This document shows, piece by piece, positions 23,629 to 34,261 of a stretch of 64,000 nucleotides of DNA (position 1 is its first letter; every line of letters starts with the position of its first letter). A program made the position numbers and the translations under genes. The notes below the pieces were generated by a model, which was not told the origin of the DNA, made no database searches, and was given only the letters and a program-made list of their open reading frames with translations. Source of the stretch: Gyromitra esculenta (Eukaryota > Ascomycota > Pezizomycetes > Pezizales > Discinaceae); contig JBCAML010000011.1 in assembly GCA_038503075.1 (NCBI GenBank), positions 992,001 to 1,056,000 on the forward strand, read 5' to 3'.

Positions 23629-24629
23629 TATGCACTACGAAGAAAGGAACCGGGCACTTAAGTGTATATTTCGAGTCCTTGGGCCAAAATATAGAAGATA
23701 GAACTGCGGTTTCGAAACTAGTGTCAGATATCAGGCTACGTGATTTACATTAGGGGGTTTAACAGACAAGGAAGCCGTGCACAAACCTATTGTATCAGGG
23801 AACCGAACTAAGTGTTCTTGATCCGTGATGAGAGACTGCTTTTTGAGTTGAGCCTTCCAAAGGAAAGTCTTATACGGTAGCTAGATGTTATATTCGTGTG
23901 TGCGTCGTGAGGATAGCCACCTTATATAAACACTTACTGGCCAGACGCTCCCTTTGTCAAAAATGGTATGCGTATGCAGTTCTCAGTTAGAGCGAGGTTA
24001 GACCAGGTACGATATATCACCACCTACCGCAGACGGTGACTTCATTCCCGCTAGATTTTCAACTTTCTTTGTCTCAGCGTACTTCGTTACCGATTGCCAA
24101 GCACTTTGGCAATTAGCGGTGTCAAGAGTGCGAGAAATGCTATTCAGATCGCCTCGGATAAAGGAGACAATCGTTTCACTAACAACTGCCATTGTTCTTT
24201 GTTCCTTGTGCGTGATTAGCTATAGAGCCCCACCCACAATCGCCTGTAGGGGACAGTCGCAGATCATAGATAGGTATCCCAATTATCTAAATGGGTAGCC
24301 GAACTAAGAAGGCTTGTGGTGTTAAAATCGTACTCTTTGCTAACAATCAAGTTGGCGGGAATCTTGTATCCTACATACCGAACACCAGTTTCACTCCACG
24401 GAGCGGATTTGATCTGATAATTGCATGTACATGTACTTACTCTCGACAGTAGGCATGCAGGGTTCTTGATCCAAATAGCGTAGCTATGGCGTAACTTCGT
24501 ACGCACTAAGGTCAACGGCCAGGATCTCTCTGAGGTCAATTTGTAATACATACTCTTCAATCTGCAGGACATATCCCCCCGTAAAATCTCTGATTCTTCA
24601 CAATTTGTGAACCGCCAATTATATACCTG
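23629..24629. other. Intergenic between divergent genes; one weak small ORF
   Basis: The promoters of the kinase-like gene and the MDR gene lie here. A 64-codon minus-strand frame at 23998-24192 (start MAVVSETIVSFIRG) has an even, protein-like composition but no family, no strong splice partners and no flanking support. A CACGTG site occurs at about 24692, inside the first MDR exon. Confidence 0.4.
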
Positions 24630-25959
24630 ATGGCTACCTCAACCCCCAAATCTACCCTTGCGCTAGCATTTACGACGCCCAACAGCATCCCACGTGTCAT
24701 AGAGCAGCCTCTTCCGACGCCTCTCCCCAAGTCGAACATTCTCATCCGAGTTTGTGCAGCGGCACTGAATCCATGTGATACACAAATGCTACATTGGCCC
24801 GCGATGTGGCTCAGTCTGGGCGAGAAGGGGCTTGGGAGAGACTACTCAGGAATTGTTGTTGAGGTTGGCGAGGGCTGCCACGGGTGGAATAAAGGCGACG
24901 AAGTTTTCGGACTCTACTTTCGAATGGTGGGTGGACAAGTGCAAAAGCCCTTTCACAAGTAGAAAAGACTGTCTGGGAAACGTACTACAGCAACTCATCC
25001 TATTCCAGCCTCTCATAAGGAATTGTTATCGGAACGAATAATAATTTGCTGGCTTTGACGGCATAATCGAATCTACCCAAACAAAAAAAGATTACTAACC
25101 CTCCACTCTAGGGCGGCGAAGGCACAATTCGTCAATATCTCTCGGTGGACCCGTCAAAAGACCCAGTCGTCAAGAAACCATCAACACTCAGCCACGAGCA
25201 AGCCGCATCAATTCCTTTGGTCGCTCTAACAGCATTCACGTGCTTTGAATGGCTTCCAAAGCATTCACCTCGCGGCGACGATAAACCCAAAGAAGTTGTT
25301 GTTATAGGGGCTAGTGGAGGTACTGGAGTGTGGATTACTCAGGGTACGTATCAAACCTCAGCTATATTCCCACCCGTATGATCGGTAGCTGCGCCTAGTA
25401 GGCAGCAATTTTAACATTAGTCATAGTGGCCAAAAGGCACTTCAAATGTAATGTCACAGGTGTTTGCTCAAATCGGAACGCATCCTTCGTACAATCCCTT
25501 GGTGCCGACTCCATAATTGATTACACCGCCGTCTCCTCGCTCGGGGAAGCCCTTGCCGCCCAACGACCCGAGGGTGGCTACGATCTCATAGCCGACTGCG
25601 TTGGCGGCACAGAACTCTTTAGTGTTTATCACAAGCTCCTTCATTCCAACGGGGCATACGTGACGATCGTTGGTGATAAAACATCTAGATTGGTGATGGG
25701 CGGGCCACCGACATATCTGACCAACCCAGCCCAAATTTTCCGACATGTTTGGGGTTGGTTCTTTGGACCTAGGTATGGTTGCGTGTTAATGGATGTGAAG
25801 AAGGAGTACTTGGAGATATCGAAGGATCTTGTGGAGAGAGGTGACGTGAAGGTGGAAGTGCAGGAAGCTTTTGATGACGGATTGGGAACTGGATGGGAGA
25901 AAGGATTCAAATTGCTCGATGAGGGAAGAGTCAGAGGGAAAGTTGTCTTGAAGATTTGA
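24630..25959 (+). CDS. Zinc-less MDR oxidoreductase (quinone/enoyl reductase-like)
   Basis: Three exons, 24630-24926, 25112-25343 and 25421-25959, give 355 residues. The GroES-like N domain shows ILIRVCAAALNPCD and GRDYSGIVVEVGEG, followed by KGDEVFGLYF. The Rossmann part has EVVVIGASGGTGVW (GASGGTG at 165-171), then LGADSIIDY, GGYDLIADCVGG and a C-terminal EGFxLL/GKVVLKI-like ending. The cysteines that bind zinc in alcohol dehydrogenases are absent, so it belongs with NADPH quinone reductases and trans-acting enoyl reductases. The first donor was placed at gtgggt; a phase-compatible gtgcaa nine bases later would add three residues. No polyketide synthase lies nearby, so a role in secondary metabolism is not supported by context. 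Substrate unknown. Confidence 0.85.
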
Positions 25960-26441
25960 GCGCATTTATCTGAACGTATTGATGACTTTCAACCGTTTAT
26001 GTTCACATAAACTCGGGGCCTGATTGGATAGATTTACCGAGTGACAACCGATGATTGCGTTTATATGCTTCCTTTTAATCACCACTTGAATTCAACAGCA
26101 TTTCTAAGTTTTACCCACTACCGCCAGTATACTAATACTAGTCTTTAATAGGATATACGTCCTATGTTACTAACTTTTAAGATGAGGAAGCGGCAAGACA
26201 AAGAGAAATAGAGGTAGATTAAAGTTTTTCTCTTCTTTGTCAACTTTCATCTAGGATCAATGGATGCCATCGACCATAGTTTCCACTTCAAAGCCCCGAA
26301 AAAAAAAGAATAATATTATATTCGTCATGCCATACTTCATTACAATAAAACTCATCCCAAAACCCTTACCCCCGCAACATAAACATGGATAAAACAGACG
26401 CTAAAGGGGTATGTACTTTATACAAGTAACCAGTAATGAAC
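25960..26441. other. Convergent intergenic region
   Basis: The 3' ends of the MDR gene and SMC4 face each other here. AT-rich, with several AATAAA-like runs on both strands that could act as polyadenylation signals. No gene seen. Confidence 0.5.
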
Positions 26442-29400
26442 TCAACGTCTTTCGATGTAATCCCTATTCTCAATCGTAACGCTTTTCGTCTGTTTATTCC
26501 CAAAATCAGTACTGGTCTCTAAAATACCAAGAGAATATCCGCCACCAAATAGCCAAAACGGCGACTTACCATATGATTAACCTTGTAAACACCTACTAAT
26601 CTAGCAGCCAGCTCAAACATATTATTTCTCAGTGAGATAACGATAAACTGCGCGTTCTTGGTCCGCTCCTTGATATACGAAGCGACGATCGAAACGTTCC
26701 TGAAATCCAAGGCCGCATCTATCTCGTCCATGACATACAACGGGGTCGGTTTATAGTGGTGCAAAGCGAATACTAACGCCAGTGAACTCAGAGTCTTTTC
26801 CCCGCCAGAAAGATTCGAAATGTTCTTCCAGCTTTTCTTGGGTGGCATGACACTGAAGAGGATACCCTCTGAGAACGGGTCTAAGCTATCCACCAGCTCT
26901 AACTCCGCATTGCCGCCCATGGTAATCATTTGGTACATCTCCTTGAGCCTTAAAGAGATAGCACTAAAACCCTCCATGAATTCCTCCAGTCTTCGCTTCC
27001 TCAAGTCATCCAGCCTATGCTTCACCAGATCTCGGCCCGAGACAGCTGCCTCGAGATCTGCCGTTCGTGCTGCGTGTTCTTCGACTCGTTTGCGGTATTC
27101 CTGAAGGACAGCAAGATCGACATTGACGTTCTGGATCTTCTCTTCTAAAACGGCGATTTGCGCGTTAAGCTTATTCTTATCCATATCCACCAACTCATCC
27201 TCCGTATAAATCGGCAGATCTAGATTCTCCTCTTCCTCCTGTCCAGCCCCTCCACCAAGATTACTAACGCTCTGTAACGCCAACTTCCCCAGCTCCTGCT
27301 GCCAATGTCTCGATCTCTTCTGGTTGTCCGTAAGCACTTTATGATACTCCTCTAGCTTATTCTTCATCTCAATCTCCGCCGCCCTCGTCTTATTCAGGTC
27401 TCCCATTTTCTCATCTAAATCCTCCTTGAACGCCGCCAACTCCTCCTTCTTTTCCTCTAGATACGCCTGTGCTTCGTCCGCCTTTTCAGAGCTCTCCCGC
27501 GCGGAGCTATGATGCGCTTTGATCTCCTCTTGTAGCTCCTCCAACTCCACACCAATGGTATCCAGTTCCTTCGTCCCGCTCTTGAACGCCTTCTCCGCTT
27601 TCCCGAGGTTCTTCTCCGCCTTAACTCTAGCCAAATCTGTAGCGGCAACCTGTTCATTCAATGTCTCCAGCTGTTCTCGGATTCCATCCACCTTGGACTT
27701 CTGAGACCGCAACTTGATACCACCAACCTCCATAATCCGGTCCTGGAGCGCCTTGATCTCCTCTTCGATCCCGGCCGTCTCTGCGTTCAACTCCTCGATC
27801 TCAGATTCTAGTTTCTCAATATTTCTTTCGAGCGCGGTGACGCGGCCGACAGATTCGTCGACGTTGGATTTACGATTCTTGATCGAGAGCTCGCGAACAC
27901 GCTTTTCCGCGTCCGCAATATGGCGGGATGAGGATTCGAGCTCGAGCTCAATCTTAGATATCATAACTTCTGTTTCTGGAATGCGCTCTTTGAGATCTTT
28001 GAGGGCGGCCTGGAGTTCACGTTGCTGAGTTTGAAATTCCTGATAGGTACGCTCTTGTGTGTCTCTGTCGCTCTCAAGCTTCGCGACTTGATCCCTAGAG
28101 GTTTCGGCGACGAGTTTGCTGGACATGCGGCCCTTGGAAATTGTAGTGCCACCACCAGTCATGGTACCGGATTTGTCAATCAATTGCCCATCGATCGTTA
28201 CTACCCTCCATCTTTTGGCGCTGTACGCGATGCGATTAGCGTGTGGGAGGTCTTTGGCAACGAGGGTGTTTTGGAGAACACTGTAGAACGCAGGAGCAAA
28301 TATTTGAGACTTTGGTTGAACAAGATCGAAAAGTCGGGGAACGTTTTCGGGGGTGGCGATGGGATCAAGATCTCGGGCTTGAAGCTTGTTGAGGCAGATG
28401 AAGTTTGCACGGCCCAGGTTGTTCTTGCGGAGATAATCGATACATTGCTGGCCAACCTCGACTGTGTCCACAACCATATTGTCGAGCTGAGGACAGGCTG
28501 TAGAGATGGCTACATCGTACCGCTGATCGATAACTCCCAAGTTTCCTAGACGCCCATGGAAGCCCTCGATTCTGCCGGACTCCTTCAATCGCATCAACCC
28601 CGTCAAGACGTTCCCTTGCGTCTGTGTAGCTGCAAACGACGCTTTCGCTTCCTCCGCCTTCTGCCTTGCGCCAGAAAGGTTGCTTCTCAATGCCGGTTCC
28701 TTCTGGGCCATTTTATCCAACTCCGCCTGAACCTTCATTGCCTCTTTCTCCAGTTTTGCGCACTCCTTCCTACAGTCTTTTAATTCCTCTTCCTTTGTCT
28801 GCCTCGCTCCCTGGATAGTCACAATCTTTGTACGGGCCTCCTCTAGCGCTAGTTTGGACGCATTCGACTTCTCGTGCAGAATGTCGAGCTCTGATTGTGC
28901 GACCGCGATTGCGGACTGCTTCTCGCTGATCTTCTCCTTCCATGGCTCGAGGGACTTTTGTTTTGTGGCGATTTGGTCGGAGAAGCCTTGGGTTTTTTCT
29001 TTGAGGTTGTCACGGATTTTCTCGAGCTCTGCTTCTTGGACGGCAAGGTTCTCCTCAAAGGAAGAGATTTCAGCGCCGAAGCGGTTGATATCACTGGTGT
29101 GCTTTTCGATCATGGAAGTGGCTTCGGAGGCGGATAGTCGGTTCTGTATTTTTTAGGTTAGACGAGTTGCTCTTGTAGGAAGGCGGAGGGAGGTGCGAAC
29201 TGCTTGGATAGATTTTTGGAGCTTCTTTTGTTTCTGAGTTAGAAACTTTTCTTTTTCTTGGAACTTGACGTTCTCTTTATCGTTTCTCGCCATCTCCTTG
29301 AGGATGTTTTTGGTGGCTTCCTCGACTTCCTGTAATCACCAAACTGTAAGCCTTCTGTTTTCTATCCTAGCCCATAGATAGTCAAGTTTTGGGGGGGGTT

Positions 29401-31122
29401 GTACCTCGACTTCCTTAACCCCCTGCTTATACTTTTTCTCCAATTTTTTAATCGCCTGTTCGTTCCCACTATGTTTCTCCAGCTCGTCATCTAGCTGCGC
29501 CTGTAACTGGGTGATTATATCACTCGTAACATTAATATTGCGATCACTATCCGCAGTGTGGATCTGATACAGCGCACACTTTTTCAACACCAACTCATTC
29601 TCATTCTTGATATACTCGAGCGCCACATCCTTCTTATCTTCCAGATTATTCTTCTCCTTCTCGACATGCTGCACACGGGTAGATTTCTCGACGCACACTT
29701 CGTTCAGCTCTTCTACCTGCGTTGCGCTCTCCTCGATTGGCTGCTTGTACTTGGACGTGCCGATGATGTCCTCCAGGTACTCGAGCAGCCCATCATCGTT
29801 ATCATTCTGCGCCTTCGGCTTCATCTGCGCAATAGATTCGACCTCACCCTGGAGAATAAGGAAGCGTTTATGATCCAGATCAATTCCCCGGCCACGGAGG
29901 AGGGTCGTGACCTGTGTGTAGTCGGAGGTGCCGCCATTGATGTAGTACTTACTACTGTTATTTTTGAAGGCGCGACGGGAGATGACGAGGGTGCTATCGG
30001 GAACAGGAGCAGATTCGCCGCCACCGGGAGAGTCGAGGACCTCTCGGAAATGCACCTCTACTTCACAGTAATCTAGGTTTGGGAAATTGGCCGAGTTGTG
30101 GATCAGGGCCGAGATCTTGCCTTGACGCATTTTGGAGGCGCGAAAGCCAAAGACGAAGAGAAGGGAGTCGATGACGTTGGATTTGCCAGAGCCATTGGGC
30201 CCGACGACGGATGAAAAGGACTAGATGTGTCGAGTTATATCAGCATCTGGAAGGTTTGTTTGACAGTCTGTTTAATGGGCATCTAGAATTACGAATGATG
30301 AACTGTGACGGTGTTTTTTTGTTTTTTTTGGAGACTTACAGCATGGAACGGACCGACTTCCTGACGCCCCGCATAAGATTTGAAGTTCACAAGCACCAAA
30401 TGCGTAATAACCAGCCTGGGCTTTGGGCCGGCCAGCTCCTCCGCCTGCTGCTGCTCGAACAGCGCATTTGCCCGCGACTTGACAACCAGCGGGGGCTGCA
30501 ATTGCGACATCGTCGAATCCCGAGAACCCGGACGGGGCGTAGCAGCCTGTGGTGGAGATCTAGGAGCAAACGGAGACTTCGGAGACGGGGACTTGACGCC
30601 TGTCAGGAGTGTTTTCAGCGGTGATTGTACCGGAGCCGGAGTCGTGGGAGCGGGGGTTCCGGCACGGGATTCGTTGCGGAGCTGCTTCGAAGGAGGCGGT
30701 TCTTCGGAGGGCGCCCGCGGAGTAGCTTCTCTGCTCGCCACGGGACTAGCTTTCGGAGCGACATCCGGGTCCGGCTCCGGGGTAACCTCGATCTCGGGCA
30801 TTTCCGGCTTCCGTGCGGCGGGCTTGCGTCTCGCTGTGCGGGGGGCTCTTGATTTGGAAGCGGTCGCGGGGGCTTCGGAATCTCCAGACCTGACGCGCTT
30901 TGCCCGCGCCTTTGGCGCAGCAGAAGACGGCCCAGGAGTCTGGCCCGGAGTCGCGGTAATCCGGCGAGATTTCCGGCGAGGTGTCGGCGCAGCTTCTTCC
31001 TCAAAATCATCGTCATTTTCCTCCTTAACCGGCCCTTCTCCTTCGGAGCCCGAAGACTCGACCACTTTCCGACGGGAGGCGGCGGCCCGGCGAGAGGGCC
31101 GGGCAGGGGTGATTGTCGACAT
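26442..31122 (-). CDS. SMC4: Condensin subunit Smc4
   Basis: Five exons, 31122-30340, 30220-29405, 29329-29201, 29143-26570 and 26489-26442, all phase 0, give 1,449 residues. Smc4 pairs with Smc2 in condensin to compact chromosomes. The N-terminal 235 residues are basic, Pro/Ser/Thr rich and disordered. The ATPase head starts at LVLVNFKSYAG with Walker A GPNGSGKS at 268-275. Coiled coil flanks a hinge at about 766-886 (GRLGNLGVIDQRYDVAIST). The signature LSGGEKTLSS starts at 1354 and Walker B is YVMDEID with D1382-E1383. IIGTSKYKQPIEE is the Smc4-specific form of the head sequence. The last splice replaces a stop-prone read-through with TKSVTIENRD, as in other Smc4 proteins. Length matches the yeast protein (about 1,418). 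Confidence 0.96.
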
Positions 31123-31683
31123 AGAATCGACGGAGCTGAATTGGCGCTTCGTGGTGGGCGAGTTGGGGGGCGCTCTAGGCTCTGGGAGAGGGGCGGGGCT
31201 GCGGGCTGCGGGCTGCGGGGCGGAATAGTATTCAGCGTCGGTTCTGCGGGGGGGGTCTGATGCACGATAATGCCGGTGTCGAGGTCAATGGCGAGGTCAA
31301 CATCAAAACATTGGCTGTCTTGGCAAACAAATACAAGAGCCGCAGCCTGTGCCCTAGCCCTAAGCAGCAGCCAAAGGGATCCTGAGTTATATTATTATAT
31401 TATCATCTCGAAGGAGCTTCTCACGCATGGAATCCGCACTGGGCTTCTGGCCATAATCATTAGCTACGTGTGTTGCTCTGCATATTCCACATGCAGCTGT
31501 GAGGGAGAAGACGAGATACATGTACATGTAGGCTGCACGACTGTCAACAGGACACATTTCGGGCGAAGTCCCCCAGAAATCCAAGCCTCTAAATCGCTAT
31601 ACAATATAATATTTAACAAGTCCCTATTAGTACATGCCGCTATATGCCCTTTGGTTATATTTCTATGCCACGATCATTCAAGG
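31123..31683. other. Intergenic, SMC4 promoter side
   Basis: SMC4 and TRM10 point the same way, so this 561-base stretch holds the end of TRM10 and the SMC4 promoter. It contains a GGGCTGC tandem at about 31199-31222 and a short G run at about 31249. Frames on both strands near 31100 are shadows of SMC4 exon 1. Confidence 0.5.
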
Positions 31684-33109
31684 TCATGGGCTATCACCCG
31701 AGCCAGTCCTTTCTGGAGATGCTTCTGTTCCCGGTCCTTCGGCCGTGTTTTTATTCCCCAGCGAGCTGCTTGGCAAGGGATCTGGAGTGCTCAGCTCTCT
31801 CTCGGTAGCCCCCTCATTCCCTTCGCTCTCCATTTCTTCATCCTCTTGCTCGCCCTCCCCGCCTTCCGCTCCCCCTTCGTCCTCACCATCCTGTCCATCC
31901 GTTTCTGCACCGCTTTTGGGTTTTATTTTGGGTTGCTTCCGCTGTGGGATAACCTCCATAAAAGCCGCTTTCCAGTCCCGGCACTCGAGATATTTTAACA
32001 TAATCTCGACGACCTGGTTCGTGGTGAGGACAAAACGCGAGGCCATCTTGATATAATCGCCAATGGGGAGCTTGGCAGTTCTGATGCCTTGAGTCACCGC
32101 TTTGTCATAGCAAAGACTCTGTTTTAGAAAAAAATACCAATCAGCGTGTGTCTTTCGTTCCGGGCAACACACGGTAAGGCTTACCTTATATCGATTCCTA
32201 TCAACAATTCCCCCAATGATGTAGCTCTTCCCAGCTTCCAGGTCTTCAATCGTGTCGGGTGAGTCCGCAGTCAGATATATTAGATCGTCCTTATTCTCTT
32301 CTGTGACCTCGTACTCGTTATCCGAGAACTTGACACCCTTCCAGCGTAGATGCTGGTTGTTAATAGCAGTCCGGTAGCGTTCTAGAAGCCGGCCATTGAG
32401 AGAGGTGACGCGAAGAGTAACTTGTCGTGTCGAGAGACGGTTGACAGCGTAGCAGCGCGTGAGCTGGGAGGACATGGAAATGATTTCCTAAAACCACTAC
32501 TCAGCGCCAAAGACCGAGGGAAAGTCAGGACAGCAGAGGAAGATCTACTTTATCATTCATCTTGTCGTCAAATCCGCAATCCATAATGAACGTGATAGGC
32601 TCGAGTATCCTCTGAGGCTGCTGTACTTGTGTCTTCTGCTTCTTTTTTGTCGGCTCTGATTCGACATCACCCGAGACACTGCCAATCCCGGAACCTACCT
32701 TCTCTTCCTCCCCATCTGCCTTCCGCTTCAATCCTGCATTGCTTTTCTCACTACCGCTTTGCGCCTCGGCGAGCTCTCGCTTCCGCTGCTTGGCGGCTTT
32801 CCTCTTCTCGCGCTTGTCGGCCTTCCATTGTTCGCGAGTATCGGCGAATCTTTGCAGCTTGGCCAGTTTCTTTTTCTGATTTTTCGAAAGCTTCTTCTCT
32901 TTTGGCTCGTCCTCTGCCATGGCGATAGCGGCCACGGGCTTTTCAGTGTTTTGCGCTTCCACGGCCGAGACTTCCACTGCGGCCTCCTCCCTGGTAGCCT
33001 TGTCCGTTGGAAATTGAGTGTCCAAATAATCCATAGCCTCGGGGTCGCCCTCCTCCTCCGAAGCAAGCCTAATTTCCTTCTGTCCCATTGACGCCTCTGT
33101 GTCGTCCAT
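31684..33109 (-). CDS. TRM10: tRNA (guanine(9)-N1)-methyltransferase Trm10
   Basis: Three exons, 33109-32549, 32487-32185 and 32118-31684, all phase 0, give 432 residues. Trm10 methylates G9 of tRNAs with S-adenosylmethionine through a SPOUT fold. The N-terminal 165 residues are charged, with a Lys/Arg-rich block (KKLSKNQKKKLAKLQR) typical of the family. The catalytic domain starts at FIMDCGFDDKMNDKEIISM across splice 1 and continues with SSQLTRCYAVNR. Further motifs are YIIGGIVDRNRYKSLCYDKA across splice 2, then GIRTAKLPIGDYI and LTTNQVVEIMLKYLE. The final 70 residues are a Glu/Gly/Ser-rich acidic tail not present in yeast Trm10 as I know it. The two introns were placed by the two conserved joins. 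It is divergent from NDUFA13 with 218 bases between starts. Confidence 0.94.
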
Positions 33110-33327
33110 CCGTCGTCAGTCGCGATTATCGAGCTGCGTCGAGAGCCTGCTGCTGTTGGCTCCGACAAACGAGTGAAAGAGCCCCACCACGCTCAACAGC
33201 GATCCGGGTAACCTTTCGCCTCTCCCACCAAGCCCAACGTCAGCGGTCAACCCCCCCTTCCAAGACGCCCGCAATAGAAACATCCTAAAACATCCCCGAA
33301 TTACCAACTCTCTATTCAATCCCCATC
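33110..33327. promoter_or_regulatory. Divergent promoter between TRM10 and NDUFA13
   Basis: Only 218 bases separate the two opposite start codons, so both genes probably share a nucleosome-free promoter. No defined operator is recognisable. Confidence 0.6.
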
Positions 33328-33952
33328 ATGGTACAAGGTGCGACCCCATCCATCATATATATATTCCTAGAATACACGCTAACATTTGGAATCGAATGGT
33401 ACGGCAGATCTCCCACCGTCCGGAGGCTACGGCCCCATCCAGTACAAACGCAACATCCCGGCTCGGGGCTTCAGGCCAGCCTACTACCTCCTCGCTATGG
33501 GCGTTATTTGCACTTATGGGTTTTATCACGTCACGAAAGCGAATAAAGAGCTAACGTTCGCATCTCTCCTGGTTCCCAATCTACTCTACTGCGTGAGGGA
33601 GGGAACGGATCTTACTGACAGATAAATATATATATTGAGGAAATAGTGAATTCGCTCGAGAGAAAGCATGGGCCCGAATTCACCTAATTCCACTCCTCGA
33701 AGCCGAATCCGATCGCGATGCCGTGCGCCGACAGCTCGCAGCCGAAGCGCGTGAGAGGGAACTTATGAAAGATGTGAAAGGATGGAAGTTCGGGAGCGTT
33801 TACAACTCGGATAGGTGCGCCTTGTTCCTCTCTGCGATTTAGTCCCATTAACATACTTGTACGGCATCAACGTGACTGCTGGCTAAAAAAATAATACTTC
33901 GATTCACAGGTTTATCCGGCCGGATACCACACCCACTCCAGCACAACCATAG
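33328..33952 (+). CDS. Mitochondrial complex I accessory subunit NDUFA13/GRIM-19 homolog
   Basis: Four exons, 33328-33337, 33408-33555, 33647-33814 and 33910-33952, give 122 residues. The protein starts [25 protein letters not shown], the usual N-terminus of NDUFA13 (B16.6) subunits of NADH:ubiquinone oxidoreductase. A single membrane span follows (YYLLAMGVICTYGFYHV), then ELTEFAREKAWARIHLIPLLEAE across splice 2, which is strongly conserved, and a short tail ending TTPTPAQP. Fungal members are near this length. The first coding exon is just ten bases, so an intron-blind search misses the start. Splice 2 uses a gttcgc donor; it was chosen because it restores the conserved AREKAWARIHL frame. 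Confidence 0.92.
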
Positions 33953-34261
33953 GTTCCAGTAACCCCCAGCGGCGTAGAAACAGAACGCATGAGGATATAT
34001 TCTGTGTAATACCAAACGAATGCAGCATTACAAAGGACTACCAGAGCAAAAAAAAAAAAGCAAAAAGCAACAAATATACTAGCTGTCAATGTTCGTGAAA
34101 ACATCAAAACAGCTTTCGTAAAATGGAAACGAAAAAGCCCATCAAGTATCACATCAATCGTCGAAAGCATAATCAAAGAGTAGCCTTAAACGAAAAATAG
34201 AATAACTAAAAATAAAAATCGTACAAACCAGTTTCAACCCCCAGGGTATCTCTTCGCGTCT
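33953..34261. other. Convergent intergenic region
   Basis: Short AT-rich spacer of 309 bases between the 3' ends of NDUFA13 and the minus-strand glucosidase gene. It has an A run at about 34053 and no gene. Confidence 0.5.

Noticed and set aside
23998..24192. 64-codon minus-strand frame
   Set aside because: Protein-like but unsupported; kept only as a note in the intergenic entry.
24630..25959. Reading the MDR reductase and kinase-like gene as part of a secondary-metabolite cluster
   Set aside because: No polyketide synthase, peptide synthetase or terpene synthase lies in the window.
29558..30076. Long plus-strand frames opposite SMC4 (also 30380-31228)
   Set aside because: Shadows of the SMC4 coding strand; the minus-strand product is certain.
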